A stretch of DNA of 5,364 nucleotides from Gammaproteobacteria bacterium (GCA_020445165.1 JAGRHE010000184.1:1-5364); one strand, 5' to 3'; shown: positions 1 to 5,364, counted from the first letter of the stretch. The notes: a model not told the origin generated them from the letters alone. Translations and numbers: made by a program.

Positions 1-218
<218 letters not shown>

Positions 219-254
219 ATTGCAGGGTGTATCGGGTGGCTGTCGAGAGCTTGC

Positions 255-968
255 TCAGAACGCCTTCGAAACCGTGAACGCGACCTTGTCGCCGCACACG
301 GCCGGCGTGCCATTGCACAGGCCATCGTCGCTGGTGTCGGTGTAGCTCAGATCGAAACCGAAACCGGCATACTCGGTCGAGACGCCGATCCGGTAGTCTT
401 CGTAGTCAGAGTCACCGACGCCGCTCTTCTCGTCGATCTCGGTCGCACCGTAGTGAGCCGACAAGGTGAAGCTGCCGATCGGGACATCGATGCCGACGTC
501 GTAGTAGGTGCCGTCGCCCAGGTCGAAGAAGTCGGGGCTGTAATAAACGGTGAAGCCGACGCTGGCGACACCGAAGTCCTTCGATACGCCAACGTGATAT
601 TCGTCGGTATCGGTCTCGTAGCCGATGTTCGGGTCATCCGGATCGCTGTCCGGGTAGTTGTACCGCAGGTAGCCGACATCGAGGCTGACCGGGCCGACAT
701 CGCCCGCCCACCCGAAGTAGGTATCGAGTTCGAGGCTGGACTCGGCGAAGAACTGGTCGTCGACGTTGGAACCCCACACGCCGGCGTACAGGCCGCTCGA
801 GTGCTCGTAATCGAAACCGCCCTGCAGAGCCATGGCGTTGTCGTTCTGCGAGATACCGCGGAACACGTAGTTGGTAGTCAGAGCCACGTTGGCGCTGAAT
901 TCGGCCATGGCCGGGGTGGCCAGCATCGTGGCAGTACCGATCGCGATGGCAAGTTTCTTGAGTTTCAT
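255..968 (-). CDS. TorF-family putative outer-membrane porin
   Basis: The 237-residue protein begins with a Sec signal peptide: KLKK basic end, a hydrophobic core, and an A-x-A cleavage site after residue 22 (TPAMA, then EFSAN). The mature protein starts with the family signature NYVFRGISQ (residues 33-41). It continues as alternating amphipathic strands rich in Tyr, Gly and Asp (for example LDVGYLRYNY, YHVGVSKDFG, YDVGIDVPIG) and ends in a C-terminal Phe (VSKAF), as outer-membrane barrels do for BAM recognition. Two cysteines near the C-terminus (218 and 225) fit the conserved pair of this family (TIGR02001/Gcw_chp). The start at 968 has a GGGAG ribosome site just upstream, and an upstream in-frame extension is rejected because it would bury the signal peptide. 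Members of this family often precede glnK-amtB. With the sigma-54 promoter upstream, a role in passage of nitrogenous solutes is plausible, but the substrate is unknown. Confidence 0.92.
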   Translation of the reverse strand: MKLKKLAIAIGTATMLATPAMAEFSANVALTTNYVFRGISQNDNAMALQGGFDYEHSSGLYAGVWGSNVDDQFFAESSLELDTYFGWAGDVGPVSLDVGYLRYNYPDSDPDDPNIGYETDTDEYHVGVSKDFGVASVGFTVYYSPDFFDLGDGTYYDVGIDVPIGSFTLSAHYGATEIDEKSGVGDSDYEDYRIGVSTEYAGFGFDLSYTDTSDDGLCNGTPAVCGDKVAFTVSKAF

Positions 969-1044
969 TCTGTGCAATCTCCCTACAAGGTCATATTTGC
1001 GTTTGGTCATCGCGTTACGTTTGTGTTGCGATTGATCAAGCGTC

Positions 1045-1060
1045 TGCAGAACCTGTGCCA
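1045..1060 (-). promoter_or_regulatory. Sigma-54 (RpoN) -24/-12 promoter for porin-glnK
   Basis: Read on the minus strand the site is TGGCACAGGTTCTGCA, preceded by T. The consensus is YTGGCACG-N4-TTGCW. It keeps the GG of the -24 element (1059-1058) and the GC of the -12 element (1047-1046) at the exact spacing that RpoN requires, with mismatches only at two less critical bases. Transcription would start near 1034, giving a leader of about 66 nt before the porin start at 968. RpoN control of glnK-amtB through NtrC is well established in Proteobacteria, so position and target agree. Confidence 0.85.
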
Positions 1061-1092
1061 AGACCGTTTTCTTTATTAAGTACAACAAGTTA

Positions 1093-1107
1093 ATGGCGGA
1101 TCGCCAT
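1093..1107. repeat. Palindrome ATGGCG-GAT-CGCCAT upstream of the sigma-54 promoter
   Basis: Two perfect 6-bp arms (1093-1098 and 1102-1107) flank a 3-base centre. It sits about 33 bp upstream of the -24 element, between the promoter and the NtrC-like sites. It could be a binding site for a dimeric regulator. I cannot assign it to a family, and a 6-bp palindrome can occur by chance. Confidence 0.4.
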
Positions 1108-1121
1108 ATTTCAGCAAGCAC

Positions 1122-1173
1122 TGATGCACCAGCATCGACCGCCAATCCGAGGCCGCACCAAATTGATGCACCA
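1122..1173. repeat. Direct repeat TGATGCACCA, two copies 42 bp apart
   Basis: The 10-mer TGATGCACCA occurs at 1122-1131 and 1164-1173, a 42-bp period that is close to four helical turns, so both copies face the same side of the DNA. Each contains the NtrC half-site TGCACC, and a third near half-site CGCACC lies at 1154-1159. The first copy is also part of a perfect inverted repeat, GATGC-ACCA-GCATC (1123-1136). Clustered in-phase enhancer sites are usual for NtrC-activated promoters. Confidence 0.6.
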
Positions 1174-1183
1174 ACCTGGGGCG
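1167..1183 (-). promoter_or_regulatory. Candidate NtrC enhancer site
   Basis: TGCACCAACCTGGGGCG matches the NtrC palindrome TGCACC-N5-GGTGCA at 10 of 12 defined positions: the first half is perfect and the second is GGGGCG. Its centre is about 140 bp upstream of the predicted porin start of transcription, the usual range for an enhancer-bound sigma-54 activator. It lies inside a wider inverted repeat (TGATGC at 1164-1169 with GCATCA at 1184-1189). The match is by eye and binding is inferred. Confidence 0.5.
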
Positions 1184-1376
1184 GCATCAGGGTGAAACCG
1201 GCGCAAGCCCGGCTCAGGGGCGGCCGGGCGGGTGCAGAGGAGGCCAGTGAACGCGTCTGCGGAACGCATGAGCGGGTGATCCGGTGTGAGGCCTCGACCC
1301 GCGACGCGACCCCGGCGCATGACCGGGTTCCGCGATAAGCTAGCGGGAACTGCCAAGAACACCGGAGTGCCAAGCC

Positions 1377-1631
1377 ATGCTCGACCCGAAACTTTTCGAC
1401 GACCTGTCGCGACGCGTCGCCGACAGCCTGCCACGCGGGGTACAGAACCTGCAGGACGACGTGCAACGCAACCTGCGCAGCGGCCTCGAAGCAGCGCTGT
1501 CCAAGCTCAACCTCGTCACACGCGAGGAGTTCGACGTGCAGCGGGCAGTGCTGCAGCGCACGCGTGAAAAACTGAAAGCACTGGAGCAACGGGTCGCCGA
1601 ACTGGAGCGCGCCGGCCAATCGCCGGACTGA
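1377..1631 (+). CDS. ubiK: Ubiquinone biosynthesis accessory factor UbiK (YqiC/BMFP family)
   Basis: This 84-residue protein has the size and layout of UbiK. It starts MLDPKLFDDLSRRVADSLP, followed by an amphipathic helix to about residue 45 (QNLQDDVQRNLRSGLEAALSKL) and the hallmark NLVTREEFDVQRAVLQRTRE. A C-terminal coiled coil follows (about 52-78, with LKALEQRVAELE). In E. coli UbiK forms a trimeric coiled coil, binds UbiJ and lipids, and helps the cytosolic Ubi complex in aerobic coenzyme Q biosynthesis. The start at 1377 has a GGAG ribosome site at 1364-1367. The gene is transcribed away from the porin-glnK operon, a frequent neighbour in gammaproteobacteria. The EamA gene follows 83 bp later on the same strand and might be co-transcribed, as I see no clear terminator between them. 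Confidence 0.93.
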   Translation: MLDPKLFDDLSRRVADSLPRGVQNLQDDVQRNLRSGLEAALSKLNLVTREEFDVQRAVLQRTREKLKALEQRVAELERAGQSPD

Positions 1632-1714
1632 CAGGGGCGGTCGCGACACCCCGCCTATATCGAGGCTGACCACACTGGTCCGTCTGCCCGTCAAACCGCG
1701 TCTCCGGCCGGTCC

Positions 1715-2569
1715 ATGCTGCGCATCGCACTACTCACCCTGCTGACCATGCTCGCCTTTGCCGGCAACTCGGTGCTGTGCCGTCTGGCGCTGAAGGAAAC
1801 CGCAATCGACGCTGCCAGTTTCACCAGCGTCCGGCTGCTGTCCGGCGCCGTCGTGCTCTTTTTGATCACCCGCCTGTTGCATCCGCCACGCAGCGGCAAC
1901 GGTAGCTGGGGATCTGCGTTCGCCTTGTTCGTCTATGCGGCGGCGTTCTCGTTCGCGTATATCCAGCTGGATGCCGCAACCGGCGCGCTGCTGTTGTTCG
2001 GCGCGGTGCAGGTCAGCATGATCGGCTACGGGCTGTGGTCAGGTGAACGGCTCGCGGCACGCCAGGTACTGGGGCTCGTCGCTGCCCTCGCCGGCCTGAC
2101 CGGACTGCTGCTGCCTGGCCTGCATGCCCCGCCGCTCGTCGCCGCCACCCTGATGCTGTCGGCCGGGATTGCGTGGGGCGTGTATTCGATCCGCGGCCGC
2201 GGTGCCGGTGACCCGACCCGGGTCACGACAGGAAACTTCCTGCGCGCCGTGCCGATGGCGCTGGGGTTGAGCGCCCTGGTCGGCTTGCCCGGAATCGCCG
2301 ACCTGTCGCTGGACACTGCCGGTCTCGGATTCGCACTGGCATCCGGCGCGCTGACCTCCGGGCTCGGTTACGCGCTGTGGTACCGGGTACTGCCGTCACT
2401 GCAATCGACTCACGCCGCCACCGTGCAGCTCAGCGTACCGGTCATAACCGCCATCGCCGGCGTACTGCTGCTCGAAGAACCGATCACGCTGCGCCTGGTG
2501 CTGGCGTCGCTTGCGGTGCTCGGCGGCATCGCGCTGGTGATCGCCTGGCGCCCGGACGGGCGACGCTGA
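1715..2569 (+). CDS. EamA/DMT-superfamily inner-membrane transporter
   Basis: The 284-residue protein is hydrophobic along its length and fits the ten-helix, two-repeat EamA fold (helices near 4-22, 34-54, 66-85, 88-107, 116-133, 139-157, 174-192, 204-223, 234-253 and 259-277). Family features include AFAGNSVLCRLALKET in helix 1, SFTSVRLLSGA at the start of helix 2, and the late-repeat block GLGYALWYRVLPSL then TVQLSVPVITAIAGVLLLEEPIT. The length is typical of a complete protein. Relatives export amino acids, nucleotides or other metabolites, but the substrate cannot be read from sequence. The start at 1715 has no clear Shine-Dalgarno sequence. An internal ATG at 1748 (residue 12) would cut into helix 1 and is less likely. 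The next gene on the same strand begins 180 bp downstream. Confidence 0.92.
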   Translation: MLRIALLTLLTMLAFAGNSVLCRLALKETAIDAASFTSVRLLSGAVVLFLITRLLHPPRSGNGSWGSAFALFVYAAAFSFAYIQLDAATGALLLFGAVQVSMIGYGLWSGERLAARQVLGLVAALAGLTGLLLPGLHAPPLVAATLMLSAGIAWGVYSIRGRGAGDPTRVTTGNFLRAVPMALGLSALVGLPGIADLSLDTAGLGFALASGALTSGLGYALWYRVLPSLQSTHAATVQLSVPVITAIAGVLLLEEPITLRLVLASLAVLGGIALVIAWRPDGRR

Positions 2570-2749
2570 ACGGTCTACCCGGTGGGTCGGTGGTGACATC
2601 GGCCCGCAAAAAAACAGCCACCACGGGCGCACTGGCGCAGACCATAATCGTGATCAATGAATGCGACCGCCGCCGGATCGCCGGAGTCATGCACTGACAA
2701 TCCTCCGCGGCGACACGCGGTGCGCCACCACAACACCTGCGGAGCCGCC
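2570..2749 (+). other. 180-bp spacer before the channel-like gene, with a -10-like hexamer
   Basis: No gene is supported here. CATAAT at 2643-2648 matches the sigma-70 -10 box at five of six bases, but no -35 element is visible at the right distance, so it is only a possible promoter for the downstream gene. A short stem CCGCG/CGCGG (2705-2709 and 2716-2720) lies in what would be the leader. A run of seven A's near 2607-2613 has no strong stem before it on either strand and is not called a terminator. Confidence 0.3.
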
Positions 2750-3688
2750 ATGTTCTCGGAACCCGTGTATAACGCCTATCCGCTGCTGAGCTTCACCGAC
2801 GCCACCGTGGCCGCCCGCCATGCGGTACTCGCAGCCGAGATCGGCACGGTTACCGCCGACGACAGCGATGGCCTCACAGCCCTGGTCGCAGACTGGCTGC
2901 AGCAATGCATACAGCTGCGCGCCAGGGACGACCGCAACTCGGCGATCGACGCGGCATGCCGCTACCTGCTGCTGGCACAGTGCCCGCGCGCCGCCGACTG
3001 CGGCGCAGCAGCAGCGAGCCCTGCCGGATCTGGCCTGCCCTGCAATCGCGTCGTCGAATGGTTCCACTTCGCAGCCAACGAGTTCCGCCGGGCGCAGCTA
3101 CTGGCGCGCGCGGCACAGTGCTATTTCAACTCGGCCGCACGCGCCCTGCAGCTGGCGGCCGCGGCCAGCATCGCCGCCGACGTCGCATCCTCGATGGACA
3201 TGGGCCTGCGCTCCGCGAGCCAGGCCCGCAGCATGCTGCAGCAGGTCGGAAACGACGAAGACGCCAACACGGCGCATGCACTGCGCATGGATCTCAAGCG
3301 CCGGGCACACAGCCTGAATGGACGCTGGCTGGGCTACCTGTCGCTGCTGGTGTGGGGCGGGCTGACCCGCTACGGCACGCGCGCCGCGCGCTGGTGGATC
3401 ACGCTGACCGCCGCTCTGGCGGCGATGACCGTCGCGTACGCGTCGTTCACCACCTCTGTATCAGCGAGCGACAGCAGCTCACTGTACGAGGCACTGCTGC
3501 TGCACAACGGCCTCGGCGCGCGCAGCTGGCTCACCCCGGCCTACCTGGCCGTCGTCAACCTGTTCACGTTCGGCAGTTACACCAACCTGACACCACAGAA
3601 TTGGTTCGGCGAGGCGATACTGATGGTGCAGGCCCTGGTTTCGTTCTTCTGGATCACCACCGGGGCGACCTTCCTGACCCGCCGATGA
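2750..3688 (+). CDS. Uncharacterised membrane protein: helical N-terminal domain plus K+-channel-like two-helix pore module
   Basis: The 312-residue protein has two parts. Residues 1 to about 190 are soluble, Ala-rich and helical. WFHFAANEFRRAQLLARAAQCYFNSAARALQLA (103-135, given here in the pieces WFHFAANEFRR, AQLLARAAQCYF and NSAARALQLA) has the rhythm of a TPR-like helical pair. Cysteines lie at 53, 70, 78, 84, 98 and 124. The linker LTRYGTRAARWW (205-216) resembles the gYGxrPxR segment that precedes the first helix in many bacterial two-helix channels. TM1 is about 216-233. After an extracytoplasmic stretch come a pore-helix-like YLAVVNLFTFGSYTNLTP (265-282) and TM2 (about 287-309), ending in RR. 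The layout matches Ion_trans_2 channels, but GYGD is replaced by GSYTN, so K+ selectivity is doubtful. The start at 2750 has GGAG five bases upstream. An in-frame ATG at 2657 lacks a ribosome site and adds low-complexity sequence. The gene is confident; the function is inference. Confidence 0.8.
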   Translation: MFSEPVYNAYPLLSFTDATVAARHAVLAAEIGTVTADDSDGLTALVADWLQQCIQLRARDDRNSAIDAACRYLLLAQCPRAADCGAAAASPAGSGLPCNRVVEWFHFAANEFRRAQLLARAAQCYFNSAARALQLAAAASIAADVASSMDMGLRSASQARSMLQQVGNDEDANTAHALRMDLKRRAHSLNGRWLGYLSLLVWGGLTRYGTRAARWWITLTAALAAMTVAYASFTTSVSASDSSSLYEALLLHNGLGARSWLTPAYLAVVNLFTFGSYTNLTPQNWFGEAILMVQALVSFFWITTGATFLTRR

Positions 3689-3697
3689 GGCATGCAC

Positions 3698-3717
3698 CGC
3701 GCCGCTTCACGGCTGCG
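3698..3717. terminator. Weak bidirectional hairpin between convergent genes
   Basis: GCCG (3701-3704) pairs with CGGC (3710-3713) around loop CTTCA. Three more pairs follow outside it (3698-3700 with 3715-3717) after a one-base bulge at 3714. The structure spans the stop codon of the DUF808 gene and lies just past the stop of the channel-like gene. No T-tract follows on either strand, so intrinsic termination is uncertain. It is the only candidate structure between the two convergent 3' ends. Confidence 0.25.
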
Positions 3718-4597
3718 CGAATCGTGCACGCAGGAAGCGGCCGGACTTGACCAGCAGTAACAGCAGCGCGCCGACCACCAGCCCGGCCAGCAACTCGCCG
3801 GCCAGTGACGGCAATGCGTGCAGCACGTCGTGCACCCAGTGGATGTTGTGCACGAACATGCCGCCGCCGACCAGCAGCATGGCGATGGTTCCCACCACGC
3901 CCAGCAGGCGGACGACCTTCGGCAACGCGGCGATCAGTCCATGGCCGGCCAGGCGCACGGCGCGTCCGACACCGCCCTGTGCTGCCTTGCCGCGCATGAT
4001 CAGGTGCATACCGGCATCGTCCATGCGCACCAGCAACGCGACCAGGCCGTACACGCCAACCGTCGCCAGCAGGGCGATCGCGCTGACGACAATGATCTGC
4101 AGTGGCAGCGACTGGCCGGTCACCGTGCTCAACGCGATCACGATGATCTCGATCGACAGGATGAAATCGGTCCGTACCGCCGACTTGATCTTGTCCCGTT
4201 CACGTTCGAGCAGTTGCTCGCGGGTCAGCGACTCCTTCGCCGCGGCCACCTCGCCGTGTTCGTGCGGGATGAACCATTCGAGAATCTTCTCGAAACCCTC
4301 GTAGCTGAGGTAGGCGCCACCGAGCAGCAGGATCGGCACGATCAGCCACGGCAGGAAGGCACTGAGCAGGAACGCAAGCGGCAGAATGATCGCCTTGTTG
4401 ATCAGCGAGCCCTTGGTGATGGCCCAGATCACCGGCAGCTCGCGCGAGGCATGGAAGCCGGTCGCCTTCTCCGCATTGACGGCGAGATCGTCACCGAGCA
4501 GTCCGGCGGTCTTCTTCGCCGCCACCTTGCTCAGCACCGCGGCATCGTCGAGCAGCACCGCCACGTCGTCCAGGATTGCAAAGATGCCGCTGGCCAT
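3707..4597 (-). CDS. DUF808 family inner-membrane protein (E. coli YedI homologue)
   Basis: The 296-residue protein follows YedI almost block by block. It starts MASGIFAILDDVAVLLDDAA, then has AAKKTAGLLGDDLAVNAEKATG, SRELPVIWAITKGSLINKAI, GGAYLSYEGFEKILE, RDKIKSAVRTDFILSIEI and GVYGLVALLVRMDDAG, with GTIAMLLVGGGMFVHNI near the C-terminus. Membrane segments are near 66-82, 84-98, 146-160, 167-190, 227-249 and 266-284. A charged cytosolic-type loop (about 111-140, rich in Glu, Lys and Arg) sits between the second and third. Length is normal for the family (about 300). No biochemical function is established for DUF808. The start at 4597 is chosen because GGAGT lies 8-9 bases upstream and the family begins here. 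A 64-codon in-frame upstream extension is Arg-rich and unrelated. The gene converges on the channel-like gene (18 bp between stops) and diverges from comM. Confidence 0.93.
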   Translation of the reverse strand: MASGIFAILDDVAVLLDDAAVLSKVAAKKTAGLLGDDLAVNAEKATGFHASRELPVIWAITKGSLINKAIILPLAFLLSAFLPWLIVPILLLGGAYLSYEGFEKILEWFIPHEHGEVAAAKESLTREQLLERERDKIKSAVRTDFILSIEIIVIALSTVTGQSLPLQIIVVSAIALLATVGVYGLVALLVRMDDAGMHLIMRGKAAQGGVGRAVRLAGHGLIAALPKVVRLLGVVGTIAMLLVGGGMFVHNIHWVHDVLHALPSLAGELLAGLVVGALLLLLVKSGRFLRARFAQP

Positions 4598-4665
4598 GTC
4601 TTGGAACTCCGTAGAAACCAGAAAGGCGGGATGGCTTCCCGCGCCATTCGAGGTTGCGAGTCTAA

Positions 4666-4679
4666 CCCGCGAGTGCGGG
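4666..4679. repeat. Inverted repeat CCCGC-GAGT-GCGGG in the DUF808/comM divergent spacer
   Basis: Perfect 5-bp arms (4666-4670 and 4675-4679) flank a 4-base loop, about 70 bp upstream of the DUF808 start. It could form a hairpin in the DUF808 leader or serve as an operator. The rest of the 207-bp spacer (4598-4804) shows no gene and no convincing sigma-70 promoter for either side. Confidence 0.35.
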
Positions 4680-4682
4680 CAG

Positions 4683-4701
4683 TACCCGGCAATACCCGGC
4701 A
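4683..4701. repeat. Tandem TACCCGGCA repeat with 10-bp period
   Basis: TACCCGGCA occurs at 4683-4691 and 4693-4701, an exact 10-bp period. On the minus strand it reads TGCCGGGTA twice, and a degenerate third unit TGCCCGCACT continues in phase to about 4673. It lies between the divergent DUF808 and comM starts. Helically phased short repeats in a divergent spacer can be operator half-sites, but a chance or simple-sequence origin is possible. Confidence 0.45.
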
Positions 4702-4804
4702 GGCGGGCGACTGCAGACTCGCGGCGCGCCGCGGATTGCGGTAGTTTCGGAAACCACGGCACGCAGGACGCACGCCGCCACTCACTCAAGACAGGCAGGG
4801 ACGC

Positions 4805-5364
4805 ATGTCATTCGCAATCACCTACTGCCGCGCTGCGCTCGGCATCGACGCGCCGCTGGTCAGCGTCGAAACCCATCTCGCCAACGGTCTGCCCGCGTTC
4901 AACATCGTCGGCCTGCCGGAAAAGGCCGTGCAGGAAAGCCGCGACCGGGTACGCAGCGCACTGATCAATAGCGGCTTCGAGTTCCCGGCGCGCCGGATCA
5001 CGGTCAACCTGGCACCGGCCGACCTGCCCAAGCAGGGCAGCCGGTTCGACCTGGCCATCGCCACCGGCATCCTGATCGCCGCCGGCCAGCTGCCGGAAAA
5101 TGCCGCGAACGGCTATGAGCTGGTCGGCGAGCTGAGCCTGGCCGGCGGTGTACGCGCAGTGGCTGGTGTGCTGCCGCAGGCCCTGGCCGCGCGCGATGCG
5201 AGCGCGCGACTGCTGCTGGCACGCGACAACCTGGACGAAGCGGGCCTGGTGCGCGGGCTGGCGCTGTACCCGGTACGGCACCTGCTGGATGTCAGCGGAC
5301 ATCTCGGCGGCTCGCAGAAGATCGATGCCGCCGCATCGACACCGGCAGGAACCACCGAAACCAG
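4805..5364 (+). CDS. comM: ComM/YifB family Mg-chelatase-like AAA+ ATPase, N-terminal part (runs off right edge)
   Basis: The first 186 residues of a ComM/YifB protein are present. It starts MSFAITYCRAALGIDAPLVS and carries the N-terminal ChlI/Lon-protease-like domain signatures NGLPAFNIVGLPEKAVQE, SRDRVRSALINSGFEFPARR, ITVNLAPADLPKQGSRFDLA and YELVGELSLAGGVRAV. The Walker A of the AAA+ domain lies further on, near residue 215 in E. coli YifB, so it is beyond the window. In naturally competent Vibrio and Haemophilus, ComM is a hexameric helicase that promotes branch migration during integration of transforming DNA. It is also widespread in species not known to be competent. The start at 4805 follows AGGCAGGGA, which gives Shine-Dalgarno-like bases 4-9 positions upstream. 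The reading frame stays open to the edge; truncation is due to the window only. Confidence 0.95.
   Translation, partial: MSFAITYCRAALGIDAPLVSVETHLANGLPAFNIVGLPEKAVQESRDRVRSALINSGFEFPARRITVNLAPADLPKQGSRFDLAIATGILIAAGQLPENAANGYELVGELSLAGGVRAVAGVLPQALAARDASARLLLARDNLDEAGLVRGLALYPVRHLLDVSGHLGGSQKIDAAASTPAGTTET

Larger units (their letters stand above)
969..1376. other. 408-bp divergent regulatory spacer between the porin operon and ubiK
   Basis: No convincing gene lies here. Open frames across it have no ribosome site and no recognisable protein sequence. The half nearest the porin holds its 5' leader (about 66 nt), a sigma-54 promoter and an AT-rich stretch (about 1066-1093) that could help DNA bending. 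Next come a short palindrome, repeated TGATGCACCA elements and an NtrC-like site. The half nearest ubiK (about 1200-1376) is GC-rich. It holds a weak 5-bp stem (CCCGG/CCGGG around 1313-1326) and the ubiK ribosome site GGAG (1364-1367). I could not find a good sigma-70 promoter for ubiK by eye. Confidence 0.7.

Noticed and set aside
1093..1338. A possible 81-residue small protein in the porin/ubiK spacer
   Set aside because: It overlaps the putative enhancer, has no Shine-Dalgarno sequence, and looks like random GC-rich sequence.
1632..1660. Possible terminator after ubiK (GGCGG/CCGCC)
   Set aside because: The stem is only 5 bp with a 10-base loop and no T-tract.
969..1730. Long in-frame upstream extension of the porin gene
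   Set aside because: It would place 254 unrelated residues before a clear signal peptide, and it crosses the sigma-54 promoter and all of ubiK on the opposite strand.
2600..2625. A7 run read as a terminator on the minus strand
   Set aside because: There is no strong stem before the T-run on that strand, and no minus-strand gene ends nearby.
2657..2749. A start 31 codons upstream for the channel-like protein
   Set aside because: There is no ribosome site at 2657, and the added residues are low-complexity and polar. The ATG at 2750 has GGAG five bases upstream.
2905..3750. A 281-codon plus-strand frame overlapping the channel-like gene
   Set aside because: It is an Arg/Pro/Gly-rich out-of-frame shadow. 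The chosen frame shows membrane helices and a ribosome site.
3818..4744. A 308-codon plus-strand frame antisense to the DUF808 gene
   Set aside because: Its composition is extremely rich in His, Gln, Arg and Asp and reads as a shadow of the hydrophobic protein encoded opposite. It has no ribosome site.
4598..4789. A 64-codon N-terminal extension of the DUF808 protein
   Set aside because: The family starts at MASGIFAILDD, which has its own GGAGT site. The extension is Arg-rich and spans the repeat-containing divergent spacer.

Overview
The window is GC-rich, tightly packed bacterial DNA. Its gene content (P-II protein, TorF-family porin, UbiK, EamA transporter, DUF808/YedI-type membrane protein, ComM/YifB) points to the chromosome of a ubiquinone-making, outer-membrane-bearing proteobacterium, most likely a gammaproteobacterium. 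There are no insertion sequences, phage genes, tRNA or rRNA genes, or CRISPR repeats. Six genes can be named with good support, and one is a largely undescribed membrane protein.

Left arm (1-1376, minus strand). A TorF-family outer-membrane porin (255-968) is followed by glnK (N-terminal 59 residues only, running off the left edge). A 10-bp perfect hairpin lies between them and ends one base from the glnK ribosome binding site. Upstream of the porin, the 408-bp divergent spacer carries a sigma-54 promoter with exact -24/-12 spacing (1045-1060). About 110-125 bp further upstream is an NtrC-like 17-mer (1167-1183) embedded in repeated TGATGCACCA elements. The simplest reading is a nitrogen-limitation operon: NtrC and RpoN drive porin plus glnK, probably followed by amtB outside the window.

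Middle (1377-3688, plus strand). ubiK, a ubiquinone biosynthesis accessory factor, is followed by a ten-helix EamA/DMT exporter. Next comes a 312-residue protein with an alpha-helical, Ala-rich cytosolic N-terminus and a C-terminal two-helix module. That module resembles a K+-channel pore whose selectivity filter is altered (TFGSYTN where canonical channels have TxGYGD). This protein is the most unusual item here.

Right arm (3707-5364). A DUF808 inner-membrane protein on the minus strand converges on the channel-like gene, with 18 bp between the stop codons. It diverges from comM (N-terminal 186 residues, running off the right edge). The 207-bp divergent spacer has a helically phased 10-bp repeat. 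glnK/amtB, ubiK and comM are often neighbours in gammaproteobacteria, so the roughly 3-kb EamA/channel-like/DUF808 block between ubiK and comM looks like a lineage-specific insertion of membrane-protein genes into a conserved backbone.
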